Source: Xanthostigma xanthostigma (Eukaryota > Arthropoda > Insecta > Raphidioptera > Raphidiidae). From it: a stretch of DNA of 64,000 bases. Position numbers and translations under genes: made by a program. The notes under the pieces were generated by a model that saw only the letters and a list, made by a program, of their open reading frames with translations, did no database searches and had not been told where the DNA came from. This document shows positions 55,205 through 64,000 of the stretch, in pieces (position 1 is the first letter of the stretch; each line of letters begins with the position of its first letter). The DNA lies in the NCBI GenBank assembly GCA_963575645.1, contig OY754469.1:41002753-41066752 (forward strand), written 5' to 3'.

Positions 55205-55576
55205 TCAAACGATTTTCAAATTTAATGAGGATGAAACCCATTTATCTTCACCCATAACTGTGGGTAGTGTGGGATTCAACCCTAGCAGCACCACTAAATC
55301 CCTCTGCTCTTCCTTCGTGCTGACAGTGCCGTCAGGGATTATTCCCCGTCTTCTTAATTTTTCTGCCTGAGGATGAACGAAAGCCTTAGCGTCTCCGCTT
55401 TCCAACCTTCCTTCATCTTCGATACAATGGCATCCGCAGTAAGTCATCCAACGTGGACAAACTTGCCTCCTTTGCCCAGCGACTTCAGTTGAACACAGTG
55501 TTCTCCGGCGACTCTTCTGCAATATGTGCAGCATGTCGTATCGCTTCGATGTCTTCGGTGAAGGTAAGCCCTGCAT
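55205..55576 (-). other. Unresolved 123-codon open frame in a GC-richer block
   Basis: Minus-strand frame rich in C, R and K with stretches such as CSTEVAGQRRQVCPRW and EKLRRRGIIPDGTVSTKEEQ. I recognise no domain. The GC-richer block extends to about 55760, past the frame. A hammerhead-like motif lies 330 bp to the right (55908), so this may be a decayed piece of a retroelement, perhaps Penelope-like. Equally it may be a host exon. Confidence 0.25.
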
Positions 55577-55907
55577 TTGCCGTACTCAGATAGGAACTGC
55601 GTCATATAAAAATATGCCTTTCGGGTTATCTCTGAAGCTACTCTGTTACATTGGGAATCAGCCGTTTGGTCCAGATCCCCACGTTTGATTTTCGTCAGCG
55701 GTCAGCTCCCGTCTTGCAGAGCTCCTCCTGTTTGTTCGCAATATTTCGCATTTTTCCTACACTCAGCTGGTTACTTGGATATTTTCTCTTGAATAAACTG
55801 TAAAATTAATATAATTTGTACTGATTTTTCACTTGGTACTTGGTTGAACATAATTAATAACAAATAATAAAAACACTTGAAAATTCTACAAATATTTTCT
55901 CTCTCGA

Positions 55908-55938
55908 TGATCGTTTCGGACAATCAGTCCATCATTAG
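55908..55938 (-). other. Hammerhead-like motif with 4-bp stem II
   Basis: The minus strand reads CTAATGAT, GGAC, TGATT, GTCC, GAAACGATC. One core base differs from consensus (CTA for CTG). Confidence 0.5.
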
Positions 55939-56118
55939 GAGTACAGACATATACTTTATTCCAAAAATAAAATTATTTAACCGCAATCAATAATTTTTGT
56001 ACAGAAAAAAAAATTAACCATAAAATTTATATTGCTTTTGTTTTATTACACTTAAAACATATAATTTTATAATTGTGAAAAATAACTCTAAAAATTTAGA
56101 GTGATGATGATCCTGTTT

Positions 56119-56545
56119 AAATATTGGAAGATTAAAGGATGAAACCTGGTGGCATAGGATCAATGAACTAAACAAATATTGAAGGTTTTTTATTGCATTT
56201 TATTGTCTGACGTTTCGGCAAACTTTATGTCATCTTCTGAGAATCTAGAAGATTTATATATAAAAAGTTTTAAATTATTGTTGTTAAAGTTGTTATTGTT
56301 AAAGTTATTGTTGTTAAAGTTAAAGTTTAAAAATTGGAAGTAAAATACAGACAACAATAACTTTAACAATAACAACTTTAACAACAATAATTTAAAACTT
56401 TTTATATATAAATCTTCTAGATTCTCCGAAGTTGGCATAATGTTTGCCGATACGTCAGACAATAAAATGCAATAAAAAAACCTTCAGTATTTGCTTAGTT
56501 CATTGATCCTATGCCACCAGGTTTCATCCTTTAATCTTCCAATAT
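56119..56545. mobile_element. Palindromic Penelope-like repeat, about 200-bp arms
   Basis: ATTGGAAGATTAAAGGATGA at the left mirrors the right end. The arms pair nearly to the centre, which is made of AACTTTAACAATAAC-type iterations. The motif GAAGATGACATAAAG, TTTGCC, GAAACGTC is on the minus strand at 56208-56240, with a diverged mate on the plus strand (56424-56455, GATACGTC). The 90-codon minus frame simply reads through both arms. Confidence 0.85.
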
Positions 56546-57232
56546 AATTTTATAGATATTGCCCAAGCTTTTGTGATTTTTTTTATATAGAACCTAATAA
56601 CAATATCTACTATAGTATTAAATTTTGGTATATATTTTTATTCAACAGAATCCGATTATCATTAATCTTTGTGAAATAATATAAACATTTTGCCATTTTA
56701 TGAATATATATTTTAACGTGCATACAATATAACAGGAAAATAAATTCAGATATACGATTTCCGTGCACATATAATATATAGATAAATGTGTGAATTAAAA
56801 ATGGGTCAAATTCCAAATCGGAGAGGTGTCAAATGACAGGAGCAACACTTCTGACAAGGGTTGGCAAAACGTGCAGCTCGCAAGAGGCATGTCGAGAACG
56901 GAAACAACGGAAACGTGCTGACTGACGTCCTCTCTATGGGCTGGGGGAGACGTTGGACGGGGGGAAAATGTAATGTATGGTTATGTTTGCTGTGTCGTGA
57001 CGACACTTGTTAAACCTGATACCGAAAATCACAACCAATATTAGATTTTTTCTAGCAGCCATAATTTTTTGCTATCGCATTGTCAACTTAAAAAAACTAA
57101 CGATATGAGTAACTTTTTCATATATTATTTTTTTGTATTGTCTACTATGAATAATAATCACCATCACCAAAACAGTTTTATTTTAGCATGGAAAGTACAT
57201 TTGTTTGATTAATTTAAATTTTAATTTACTGC
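56546..57232. other. Spacer with a GC-richer block
   Basis: 56820-57010 is GC-richer with CGGAAACAACGGAAACGTGC iterations; no coding motif. Confidence 0.4.
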
Positions 57233-57544
57233 TTGATGTTTAACTTTTCGGAATCTCTGGAGTTTGTTTTAAATTTCGTATATTGTAACCACGAAATCAT
57301 AACCAGGAGAATCAGCTATAGCGTAGTGGTGGATCGATATCTGTCGCATGAACCAATATGGCGTCAGCTACTGGGTAGCGCATACACGTTCATGGCTTAC
57401 ATGTGTGTAGTGTCTGAGAAGATAAACAACTTTGGTTACTATGGCGAAAACACGTGGAGAGAACCGAAGTTTTCCCAGGTAGTGATAGCAACGCCATCTC
57501 GCATGCGCCATAAAACGGTCCATCTCGAAACACAACAAGCATAG
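57233..57544 (+). other. Unresolved 103-codon open frame
   Basis: Translation includes SHEPIWRQLLGSAYTFMAYM. No family recognised, and no splice or promoter context supports it. Listed only because it is the longest unexplained plus-strand frame here. Confidence 0.15.
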
Positions 57545-57559
57545 GAAATTAGGTGAATT

Positions 57560-57735
57560 TGACTCTATTCAATAAATAGAGTAATTGTGATCCATTGAAG
57601 TTAATGATAGGTATTTGGAAAAAATTCCGTGGCATAAGGCTCGAAAATGAAGCAATACTGAAATTTTTTAAACTTGCATTTAATGCTGACGTTTCGATAC
57701 GTATTGTATCATCTTCAGAGTTTTCAAATGCTAGG
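57560..57735. repeat. Single arm of the 27850-28170 Penelope-like repeat
   Basis: Shares ATGATAGGTATTTGGAAAAA, CGTGGCATAAGGCTCGAAAA and AAACTTGCATTTAATGCTGA. The minus-strand motif at 57686-57718 reads CTGAAGAT, GATAC, AATAC, GTATC, GAAACGTC: the loop has changed and the stem is intact. Confidence 0.8.
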
Positions 57736-59354
57736 AAATTAGATCTTCTGGTTTACGACTTCCTGACTGTAACCATGGTCTGTAAACCTTAATGACGACT
57801 TATGTACTTTTAAAATTTAAAACAGTTCCTGTCTTGCATAATAATTTAGAAACAGGTACTACGATGATCGGGTACTTGTCGTCGTCCCACACGTATTATA
57901 CCATCCACTCGATAATCATCCTGTTATCTGCTATCACAAGAGAACCCGATGAAATAAACGAGTTAATGAAATAAATCGATACTGTTGTAATATAAATAAC
58001 CGTCAGTATTTTGTTTCGAATACTGACTATATTATAAGGATGGGTGGACTTCGTGGGTGTCCCCATCCAAGAATAATTTTGCCACGCGAAAACTTTCCAC
58101 GCATTACATCGTTTTGAGTTAGAGATTGAAAACTATTATATGGTGAACTGGATAATGTATCGATTGGGGAACACTAGTTGACTTACAGCGGCACAGCTAT
58201 AAAACAATCGCACAAAGTCTATGCCGCTTGAAGTAAGGGTATTATCAAATTTTCAGTAATTCCGTTGACAATCAAAGCATTTTTTCAGCAAATTTCATCG
58301 GGATACCAAATTGTTACATTTCAAATTACGAGCCTTCTGTTATGATTTTTTTTTTAATTTTACATTACAACGCTATTATTGTATTTCTTGAATAATCTGT
58401 TTAAAATAAATGATTATATGCAATTAGTTATTTCACTTTTTCATTTGAAATTGAAAAAAAAAAATATTCTGCATATGTTACAAATATGTACAATCATAAT
58501 TAACTGATTTTTTTTTTGTTTCAGGTAAGAAAAACTGCTCAGTAACGAAACGTCACTCTAACTGTAAGTGGATAATTAATTATGCTTGCCTTTTATAAAA
58601 ATATACCTACGCTCCATTTTGGCAAAGAAATTACGATAATCTTAGAATTCTTATAACGCTGACTAAACTAATACCTTAGCCGAATTTAAAGACCTTAGCC
58701 GAATATTTCGGTCATTTGTAGCAGCAAAAAGAGAAACGAATGTATTAATTACTCGGACATCGTCGTAATAAAAGAAAACTGTATAGGTATACTAATCCCA
58801 AAAAGAAAAAAAATTACTTTTAATAATATGAAATATTGTTCTATATACGAACCAGTGAATATAGACATACACTGAAGGGTGGTAGGCAATATCACACGAA
58901 ACTGCTTCATTGATTAATTTTATTGCAGATAGACCACACTTATTCATAATGCGCCAATTACTTTTAAGCGATGTTTGAATGATCCTTAAATAGAACGGGA
59001 ACAATATTTTTATGGGTGTAACAAAAATATTGTTGGGCCCAAAAATACCGAAGAAATTCCCCGAATCGTTTCAAAATTGAAATTTAACCCACTTGTAAAA
59101 ATAAAAAATTCTGCTGCCAGAATTTTATTAAAATCGGCCCGACAGAACCAGACTTAAAAATTTTATGAAAACGTTAGTTTGTAGATATGGATTTATTTAG
59201 TGAAGGGTAAATTTAATTTGGTAGTTTGATAGTAATATTGAAATTAAAAAAAAATATTTTTAAGAGACGTATTAAGGGGTTAAATTTTTTGTTTTATCCA
59301 AAAATAGAGTTAAATTCACATAATAAAACCACACTGCATATATTAGCAAATACA
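57736..59354. other. AT-rich spacer
   Basis: No tandem array or clear inverted repeat. Frames of 60-70 codons lack motifs. Confidence 0.45.
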
Positions 59355-59362
59355 CTATACAG

Positions 59363-59643
59363 CAGGGACGGGCAAATCTTTTGATCGGCGGGCCACATAG
59401 CTGATGAAAATTTGACCGCGGACCGGATGGCTGACGAAAATTTCACCGCGGGCCAAAAATTTTCAGAAAAAAGATCCTCACATTCTATTTCCGCATTCGG
59501 AGAGCAAAAGAAAAGGTCCTCACATTCTATTTCCGCATGTGGAGAGCAAAAAAAAATTCAATTTCCGCTATTTTTCTAAAATTTTCTAAAATGCTTCGCG
59601 GGCCGGATAGAATTGCGCTGCGGCCACCATTTGCCCAGGTCTG
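59363..59643. mobile_element. hAT MITE, CAGGGACGGGCAAA terminus
   Basis: CAGGGACGGGCAAATC at the left and CAGACCTGGGCAAATG inverted at the right, with internal GCGGGCC and GGCCGGAT words typical of this hAT group. Flanks CTATACAG (59355-59362) and TTATACAG (59644-59651) match at 7 of 8. 281 bp. Confidence 0.87.
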
Positions 59644-59648
59644 TTATA

Positions 59649-60091
59649 CAGGGTGTTCTACAAACTTCGACAGATGGTAGGTCACTTGATTTTAAACATA
59701 TTTTTTTTAATAAGCATGGCTCCGATTCGTTTTTGTTTGTAAGTTACAAGCATTTAAAGAATCTAAAACGTAGGCTGATAAATAGAGATATCGGTTGTTA
59801 TGACAATAATTAATTATTGCTAATGTCATTTTAATTATTTATTAGATATTTCGTGTGAAAGTTCTAAATAAAAAATAAAAGCTGAGGGAAGACATTTCGA
59901 ACAATTTTTATAGTCTTAAGTTTTGTGATTATCATTTAAATTAAATTTTTATTGTTAATTGTTAATAAATTTTAAATGCTTGTAACTTCTAAACAAAAAC
60001 GAATCGGACACATGTTAATTAAAAAAAATATGTTTAAAATCAAGCAGTCTACCATCTGTCAAAGTTTATCATAGAGCTTGTAGAACACCCT
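59649..60091. mobile_element. TA-flanked foldback, CAGGGTGTTCTACAA ends
   Basis: CAGGGTGTTCTACAAACTTC at the left and CAGGGTGTTCTACAAGCTC inverted at the right, each next to TA. Arms pair through GACAGATGGTAG, TTGATTTTAAACATATTTTT and AAACAAAAACGAATCGGA. TA duplication suggests a Tc1/mariner-type MITE. Confidence 0.8.
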
Positions 60092-60127
60092 GTATTGTCG
60101 GCTGAGTTTCGCACTGCAACCCGAGTT

Positions 60128-60372
60128 TTTTACGTGATAACGTCTTATAAATTGATGAAACACCAGCTGCACGCACGAAAAAGTGTAACGCTCCGTAACG
60201 TTCCGCCTGACCCTGTGCGTGCAAGCGAGAGCGCAGTATAAGCGATAGAGAGTCGGTAAAAATATAGTTTGACAGCTACTAAAATTTAGGTTATGTATTA
60301 TTAAATATGATATTCGAGCGGAATACGTTATCACGTAAAACTATCGTCCGTAAACCGACTTTACAGACAACA
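60128..60372 (-). mobile_element. TTGGTTGTCTG foldback family, short copy
   Basis: From TTTACGTGATAACGTCTT to CCGACTTTACAGACAACAA. Contains the inverse of GCACGCACAGGGTCAGGCGG and GAGCGGAATACGTTATCACG. Same short form as 43680-43907, including GCAAGCGAGAGCGCAGTAT. Confidence 0.78.
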
Positions 60373-60832
60373 ATTTTTTTTTTTATAATATTATTTTAGT
60401 AATATTGCAATCTCTGATAAAACATTGGGTTGGAGCTTCTGCGCGGTGTGCGCGTCAATAAAACAGAACTTACTGTTCCCAGCAGCCAGCCTAGTGGTCT
60501 TGGCAGCGGCATAAGAGGCTGCTCTGTTGGTGTCACTGCCAGCGCGCATTACATAAAAGCTCACAACGTAAGAGAAACTCGTTATTTTATGAAGTGGGGC
60601 GTTTCGTTTAATTATTGTAATTGGAGGATGTCTTTTTTACACTACAAGACTGTATTGTGATATTTCTTTTAATTTATCTATACCGTGTTTCATGTCGAAG
60701 CTGCTGCTTTTGCATTTTCTATAAAACTCGATTTCTCGCACTAATTTGAATAATGACACCGCAATTATTAAATTGTTATATTTTTATGTTAGTTAATTTA
60801 ACGTAAAATAATTTTGTATTCAACTAGTGACT

Positions 60833-61508
60833 AAGCGGGGTGGCGTAGCGGTGAGAGCACTAGACTCGCATTCGGGAGGTACCGGGTTCGAATCCCGGCG
60901 AGAGCAAATGTGACTGGGACTTTTTCCTACTGCCTCTTGCCGAGAAACGGTAATTCCTGTACCGGCCATCTTGTTGAGATTTTCCATGGTTTCCCTCAAT
61001 AATTCCAGATAAATATCGAGATGGTTTCTTATTCAAGGCCGCGGCAGATTACCTGTCAAATTCCTATGCTCAAAATTGGCCTACCTTATCCTTAATTTTC
61101 TGAAAATTCCTTCATTCGCCCGTTGCTATTAATTAAGTTGAAGTTTAAAAATTGTAGAAAATAACTGGAAGTGTGGTAGAAAAAAAAATAGTAATGGTGC
61201 GAATGGCGTCTGTTATGATATAAAGTCGAGAAACGGACGTTAAACGCATTATTATTATTTTGACGGGCTCATATAAATAATAAGTATAGCTGAAATATAA
61301 TCAACCGCATTTCAGTCAATTGAGAGCACTATTTGGAAAGATTAGAATTATGCTGTTACATGTAAACTACAGACAATTTCGACATTTTTTGCTGAAAATT
61401 AAATTCAGTATTGGGTAGTAGCAAGCTTGGGAGGTACAAATAATATCGACTGATCTTATGCATTAATGTTTTTAATTATTATAATTATTAAACGCATTAT
61501 TATTATTA
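60833..61508 (+). mobile_element. tRNA-derived SINE with apparent 3' transduction
   Basis: Flanked by the 16-bp direct repeat TATTCAACTAGTGACT (60817-60832 and 61509-61524). The tRNA-like head has GGTGAGAGCACTAGACTC and GGGTTCGAATCCCGGCG. The body includes TTCCATGGTTTCCCT and a GGCCGCGGCAGATT block as in other insect SINEs. The tail TTAAACGCATTATTATTATT occurs at about 61240-61259 and again just before the right duplication (61488-61508), with 230 bp of unrelated DNA between. Confidence 0.88.
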
Positions 61509-61635
61509 TATTCAACTAGTGACTTGGTTCGGCTTCGCTCTAATTTGTATAGATTGACACCGTTTTTTCGTCAACTTATTTCGCAAAATTGGTCTCCACG
61601 AAAAGCGCTTTTATTTTAACACTATAATATACACA

Positions 61636-62068
61636 GTGACCGGTAATTGCTCCTATTCCTCTCGGGAGAAGAAACTATGTCTAATTTGAAATGATTTAAC
61701 CTCTATCACTTGGGTGTGTGGGAAATGCGTCATTTTCGAGAAAATCTACTTCGTTTTTCTTTTTACAAAAATTCAAATTTTGGGAGTTAAAAATTTAAAA
61801 AAATTCTCACTTTTTGGCCTGCATTTTTATGATCTGATAGCTTACTAATTGGCAAACCTTCCTAAAGCTAAGAATCACGAAAATTAGTGTTAGATTTTAT
61901 GTTGTGTGTTAAAACTTACAATTAAGAAAAATACAATAAAAATACTTCACAGACATGTCATTATCATAAAAAAATGACGCACTTCCGACCCCCAAGTGAT
62001 AGAGGTTAAATCATCCAAATTAGTCATAGTTTCTTCTCCCGAGAGGAATACGAGCAATTACCGGTCAC
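61636..62068. mobile_element. Inverted-repeat element, GTGACCGGTAATTGCTC ends
   Basis: GTGACCGGTAATTGCTCCTA at the left mirrors the right end. Arms of about 105 bp pair through CCTCTCGGGAGAAGAAACTA, ATGATTTAACCTCTATCACTT and GCGTCATTTT. The flanks (ACACA, CTATA) do not fix a duplication. Confidence 0.85.
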
Positions 62069-62268
62069 CTATATAGCCTATGTCCGTCCTAAAGGTTCAT
62101 TCTAAATAGTGGTGATAGAATTTTTTGATCCTGGTGAATCACAAAATTCACACTCTCTCATTTTAATATTAGTAGATATAGATTATAAAGTTCCCGTTTT
62201 GAAATTGGTTTACTTTTAAATTAATATAAAAACAAAATAATAAAAACCTAGTCGAAAGTCTAAAACCC

Positions 62269-62352
62269 GTTCTTCCACCATCTATCAACATGTATACCCA
62301 TCCTTCCACCATCTAGGAACATGTATACCCATCCTCCCACCATCTATGAACA
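62269..62352 (+). repeat. 34-bp minisatellite, about 2.5 copies
   Basis: Units of TTCCACCATCTATCAACATG followed by TATACCCATCC. A diverged relative is at 63480-63540 as part of a larger duplication. Confidence 0.8.
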
Positions 62353-62747
62353 TTTTATTCCCGTTCATTTCCCATTTGTATTCTTTCACGACATTTTCTT
62401 AAGAATGATTTTCAAGTTAAATAACCAGAGTGTGTTTCAAAATGAACGAAAGACACCCATCTTTTATTCACAGTATTGCTGCTGTATTAATTATACATAG
62501 TGTTTTAATAATGCTTTTTTCTTATTGGCTTATGACTGCTACGAAGTGACGATGAAGGAGATGTTGAAACAGGAGTCAATTAGTCCAGTCAGATTGAAAA
62601 TTCATGGCTTCTACTGTAACTATTAAATTTGGCATTCGAACCCAAGCCCTCCTGTATTTCCTTGAACGAAATACACGTTTTGCTAGGATATGAATGACGA
62701 GCAAAAATTATTTTAAATCAAGAATGTTAATTTGTGATATGTTATTT

Positions 62748-63408
62748 TTGACGTGATAACGTCTTATAAATTGATGAATCACCAATCTTATAAATTGATA
62801 AAACACCGGCTGCATGCACGAAAAAGTGTAACGTTCCTAAAATCCTAACGTTCCTAACATTCGTAACGCGTAACGTTCCGCCTGACCCTGTGCGTGCTTT
62901 TTGCTAATTTCTCGCTCAATTTAAATCAGATCGGTTTGAAACCAGTCTTAAACGAAAGAGGAGAACATTTTACATAGATTTCGTATAACAGAATTTGCCT
63001 AAACAGTTTTTTTATACAAATTTATATAGAAAAATAGCTGTATAAATGCAATGTTGTCTAATGCATGGCGCGACGCGGTCGGTCGTCTTTGTTTGCCGTA
63101 CATGGAAATTAGAAAATAACGTATGTCTTGTCTTAACATGAAAACGGCTGCATTTCTAATGTTTAATTCAATTTTTTGACATTAGTATTTTGTGAAATGC
63201 AACGCCTTCTAAGTTAAGTATTGGAATAACTAATTATTATTAGAACATAATACTTTGACAGTTGCAAACGTCACTTTTGACATTTCTTATCATTCCGACA
63301 CCAAGGATAAGCGGATTGAAACCAAATTTTGGGAAGTTTAGGTTATGTATTACGGAATACGTTATCACGTAAAACTATCGTCCGTAAACCGACTTTACAG
63401 ACAACCAA
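62748..63408 (-). mobile_element. TTGGTTGTCTG foldback family, long copy
   Basis: From GACGTGATAACGTCTTATAA to TTTACAGACAACCA, flanked by ATTTTT on both sides. 62905-63335 is nearly identical, inverted, to 42600-43010. Compared with that copy, the family R part is mostly deleted. Confidence 0.82.
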
Positions 63409-63409
63409 T

Positions 63410-63708
63410 TTTTAGTAAGCATTTAAAAATGTACTTACAATGCTTTCAATAACAATGCTTGAATTCAACTGGTCTAATACCCGTTCTTACACTATCAACA
63501 TGTATACCCGTCCTCCCAGCATGTATGAATATTTATACCCAATTAAAACATTCTTTTACGTTTTTTTTAAGAGAGATTTTTAAGTTAAATAAATGCAAAA
63601 AATATTTTGAGTCAAGAATGTTAACTTCTGATATTATAATATTTTTAGTGAGCATTTTTAAATGTACTTACGATGCTTTTAATAATAATACTTGAATTCA
63701 ACTGGTAA
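63410..63708 (+). repeat. Direct duplication of the DNA flanking the previous element
   Basis: TTTTTAGTAAGCATTT... GCTTGAATTCAACTGG (63411-63473) is repeated at 63645-63708. The intervening segment matches 62270-62745 in order (minisatellite, AAGTTAAATAA, TCAAGAATGTTAA). The second copy lacks both the foldback element and about 275 bp present at 62410-62690. Confidence 0.75.
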
Positions 63709-63925
63709 ATACACGTTGGCCTTAAGTAAAAGTTATTTTAAGCATTGCAGCCTTCCTCAATCCCATTCCTGACTAGAAACAATGAACGAGGTACTGGGAG
63801 CGTATGTACAAAGTTTCATTTAAACACGTCAACTTGTTTAAAAGTTATGAGGGAACATACATATTATATAATATGCCACGGTCAGACATTATTCTCTCTT
63901 TTCAGCAGTCGGGTAAAAATGCAAA
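63709..63925. other. Short spacer
   Basis: No feature recognised. Confidence 0.4.
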
Positions 63926-63927
63926 TA

Positions 63928-64000
63928 CAGTCTAAACTACATTTAACGTCACTCGATATAACGACAGACTCCTTAAAACGTCGAAATGACTAAACTCTAG
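63928..64000 (+). mobile_element. pogo/Tigger-like element, copy 3 (cut by window end)
   Basis: CAGTCTAAACTACATTTAAC after TA, then ACTCCTTAAAACGTCGAAAT as in copies 1 and 2. Confidence 0.82.

Overview
The window looks like gene-free (intergenic or large-intron), AT-rich insect DNA that has been built up almost entirely from mobile elements. Lepidoptera is my best guess. Two repeat families here (about 11300-11940 and 46262-46735) read like sequences I know from moth and butterfly genomes, and the one intact retrotransposon has the short LTRs and probable tRNA-Ser primer site of Mag-like Ty3/gypsy elements, first known from silkmoth. The species cannot be told from the sequence. I found no host gene I can defend. 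Three open stretches (28398-28682, 55205-55576, 57233-57544) are listed as unresolved.

Layout. 1-5950: AT-rich spacer, a short perfect hairpin, a degenerate 80-bp tandem, a MITE, a 100-bp-arm palindrome and a 147/127-bp higher-order tandem. 5960-9450: a hAT MITE, a long foldback MITE and a Penelope-like palindrome. 11300-18475: tandem arrays, a hAT derivative that keeps a transposase tail, large foldbacks, a 404-bp tandem duplication and another hAT MITE. 19462-23689: one complete Mag-like LTR retrotransposon on the minus strand. It has identical 118-bp LTRs and the 5-bp duplication AATAC, and a single-base frameshift breaks pol. 24121-29106: a TIR element, a probable solo LTR, two pogo-like elements and two Penelope-like palindromes, one of them perfect (92-bp arms, 3-nt spacer). 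30240-42100: LINE-type repeats, a pogo-like element, two hAT MITEs side by side, a chimeric MITE that moved as a unit, and more hAT and foldback elements. 42170-46010: an inverted pair of one foldback family, and an 8-bp-TSD element whose middle is a 120-bp tandem array. 46260-64000: further copies of the same families, a tRNA-derived SINE with an apparent 3' transduction, nested hAT and TA elements, and a tandem duplication that preserves the empty site of one insertion.

The most interesting thread is a set of about a dozen sites sharing a hammerhead-ribozyme-like core (CTGAAGAT, stem, GAAAC). They lie mostly inside palindromic Penelope-like repeats, and stem II changes sequence between unrelated families yet stays paired. 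The window is also unusually rich in long inverted repeats (arms 90-280 bp), which would form long dsRNA if transcribed.
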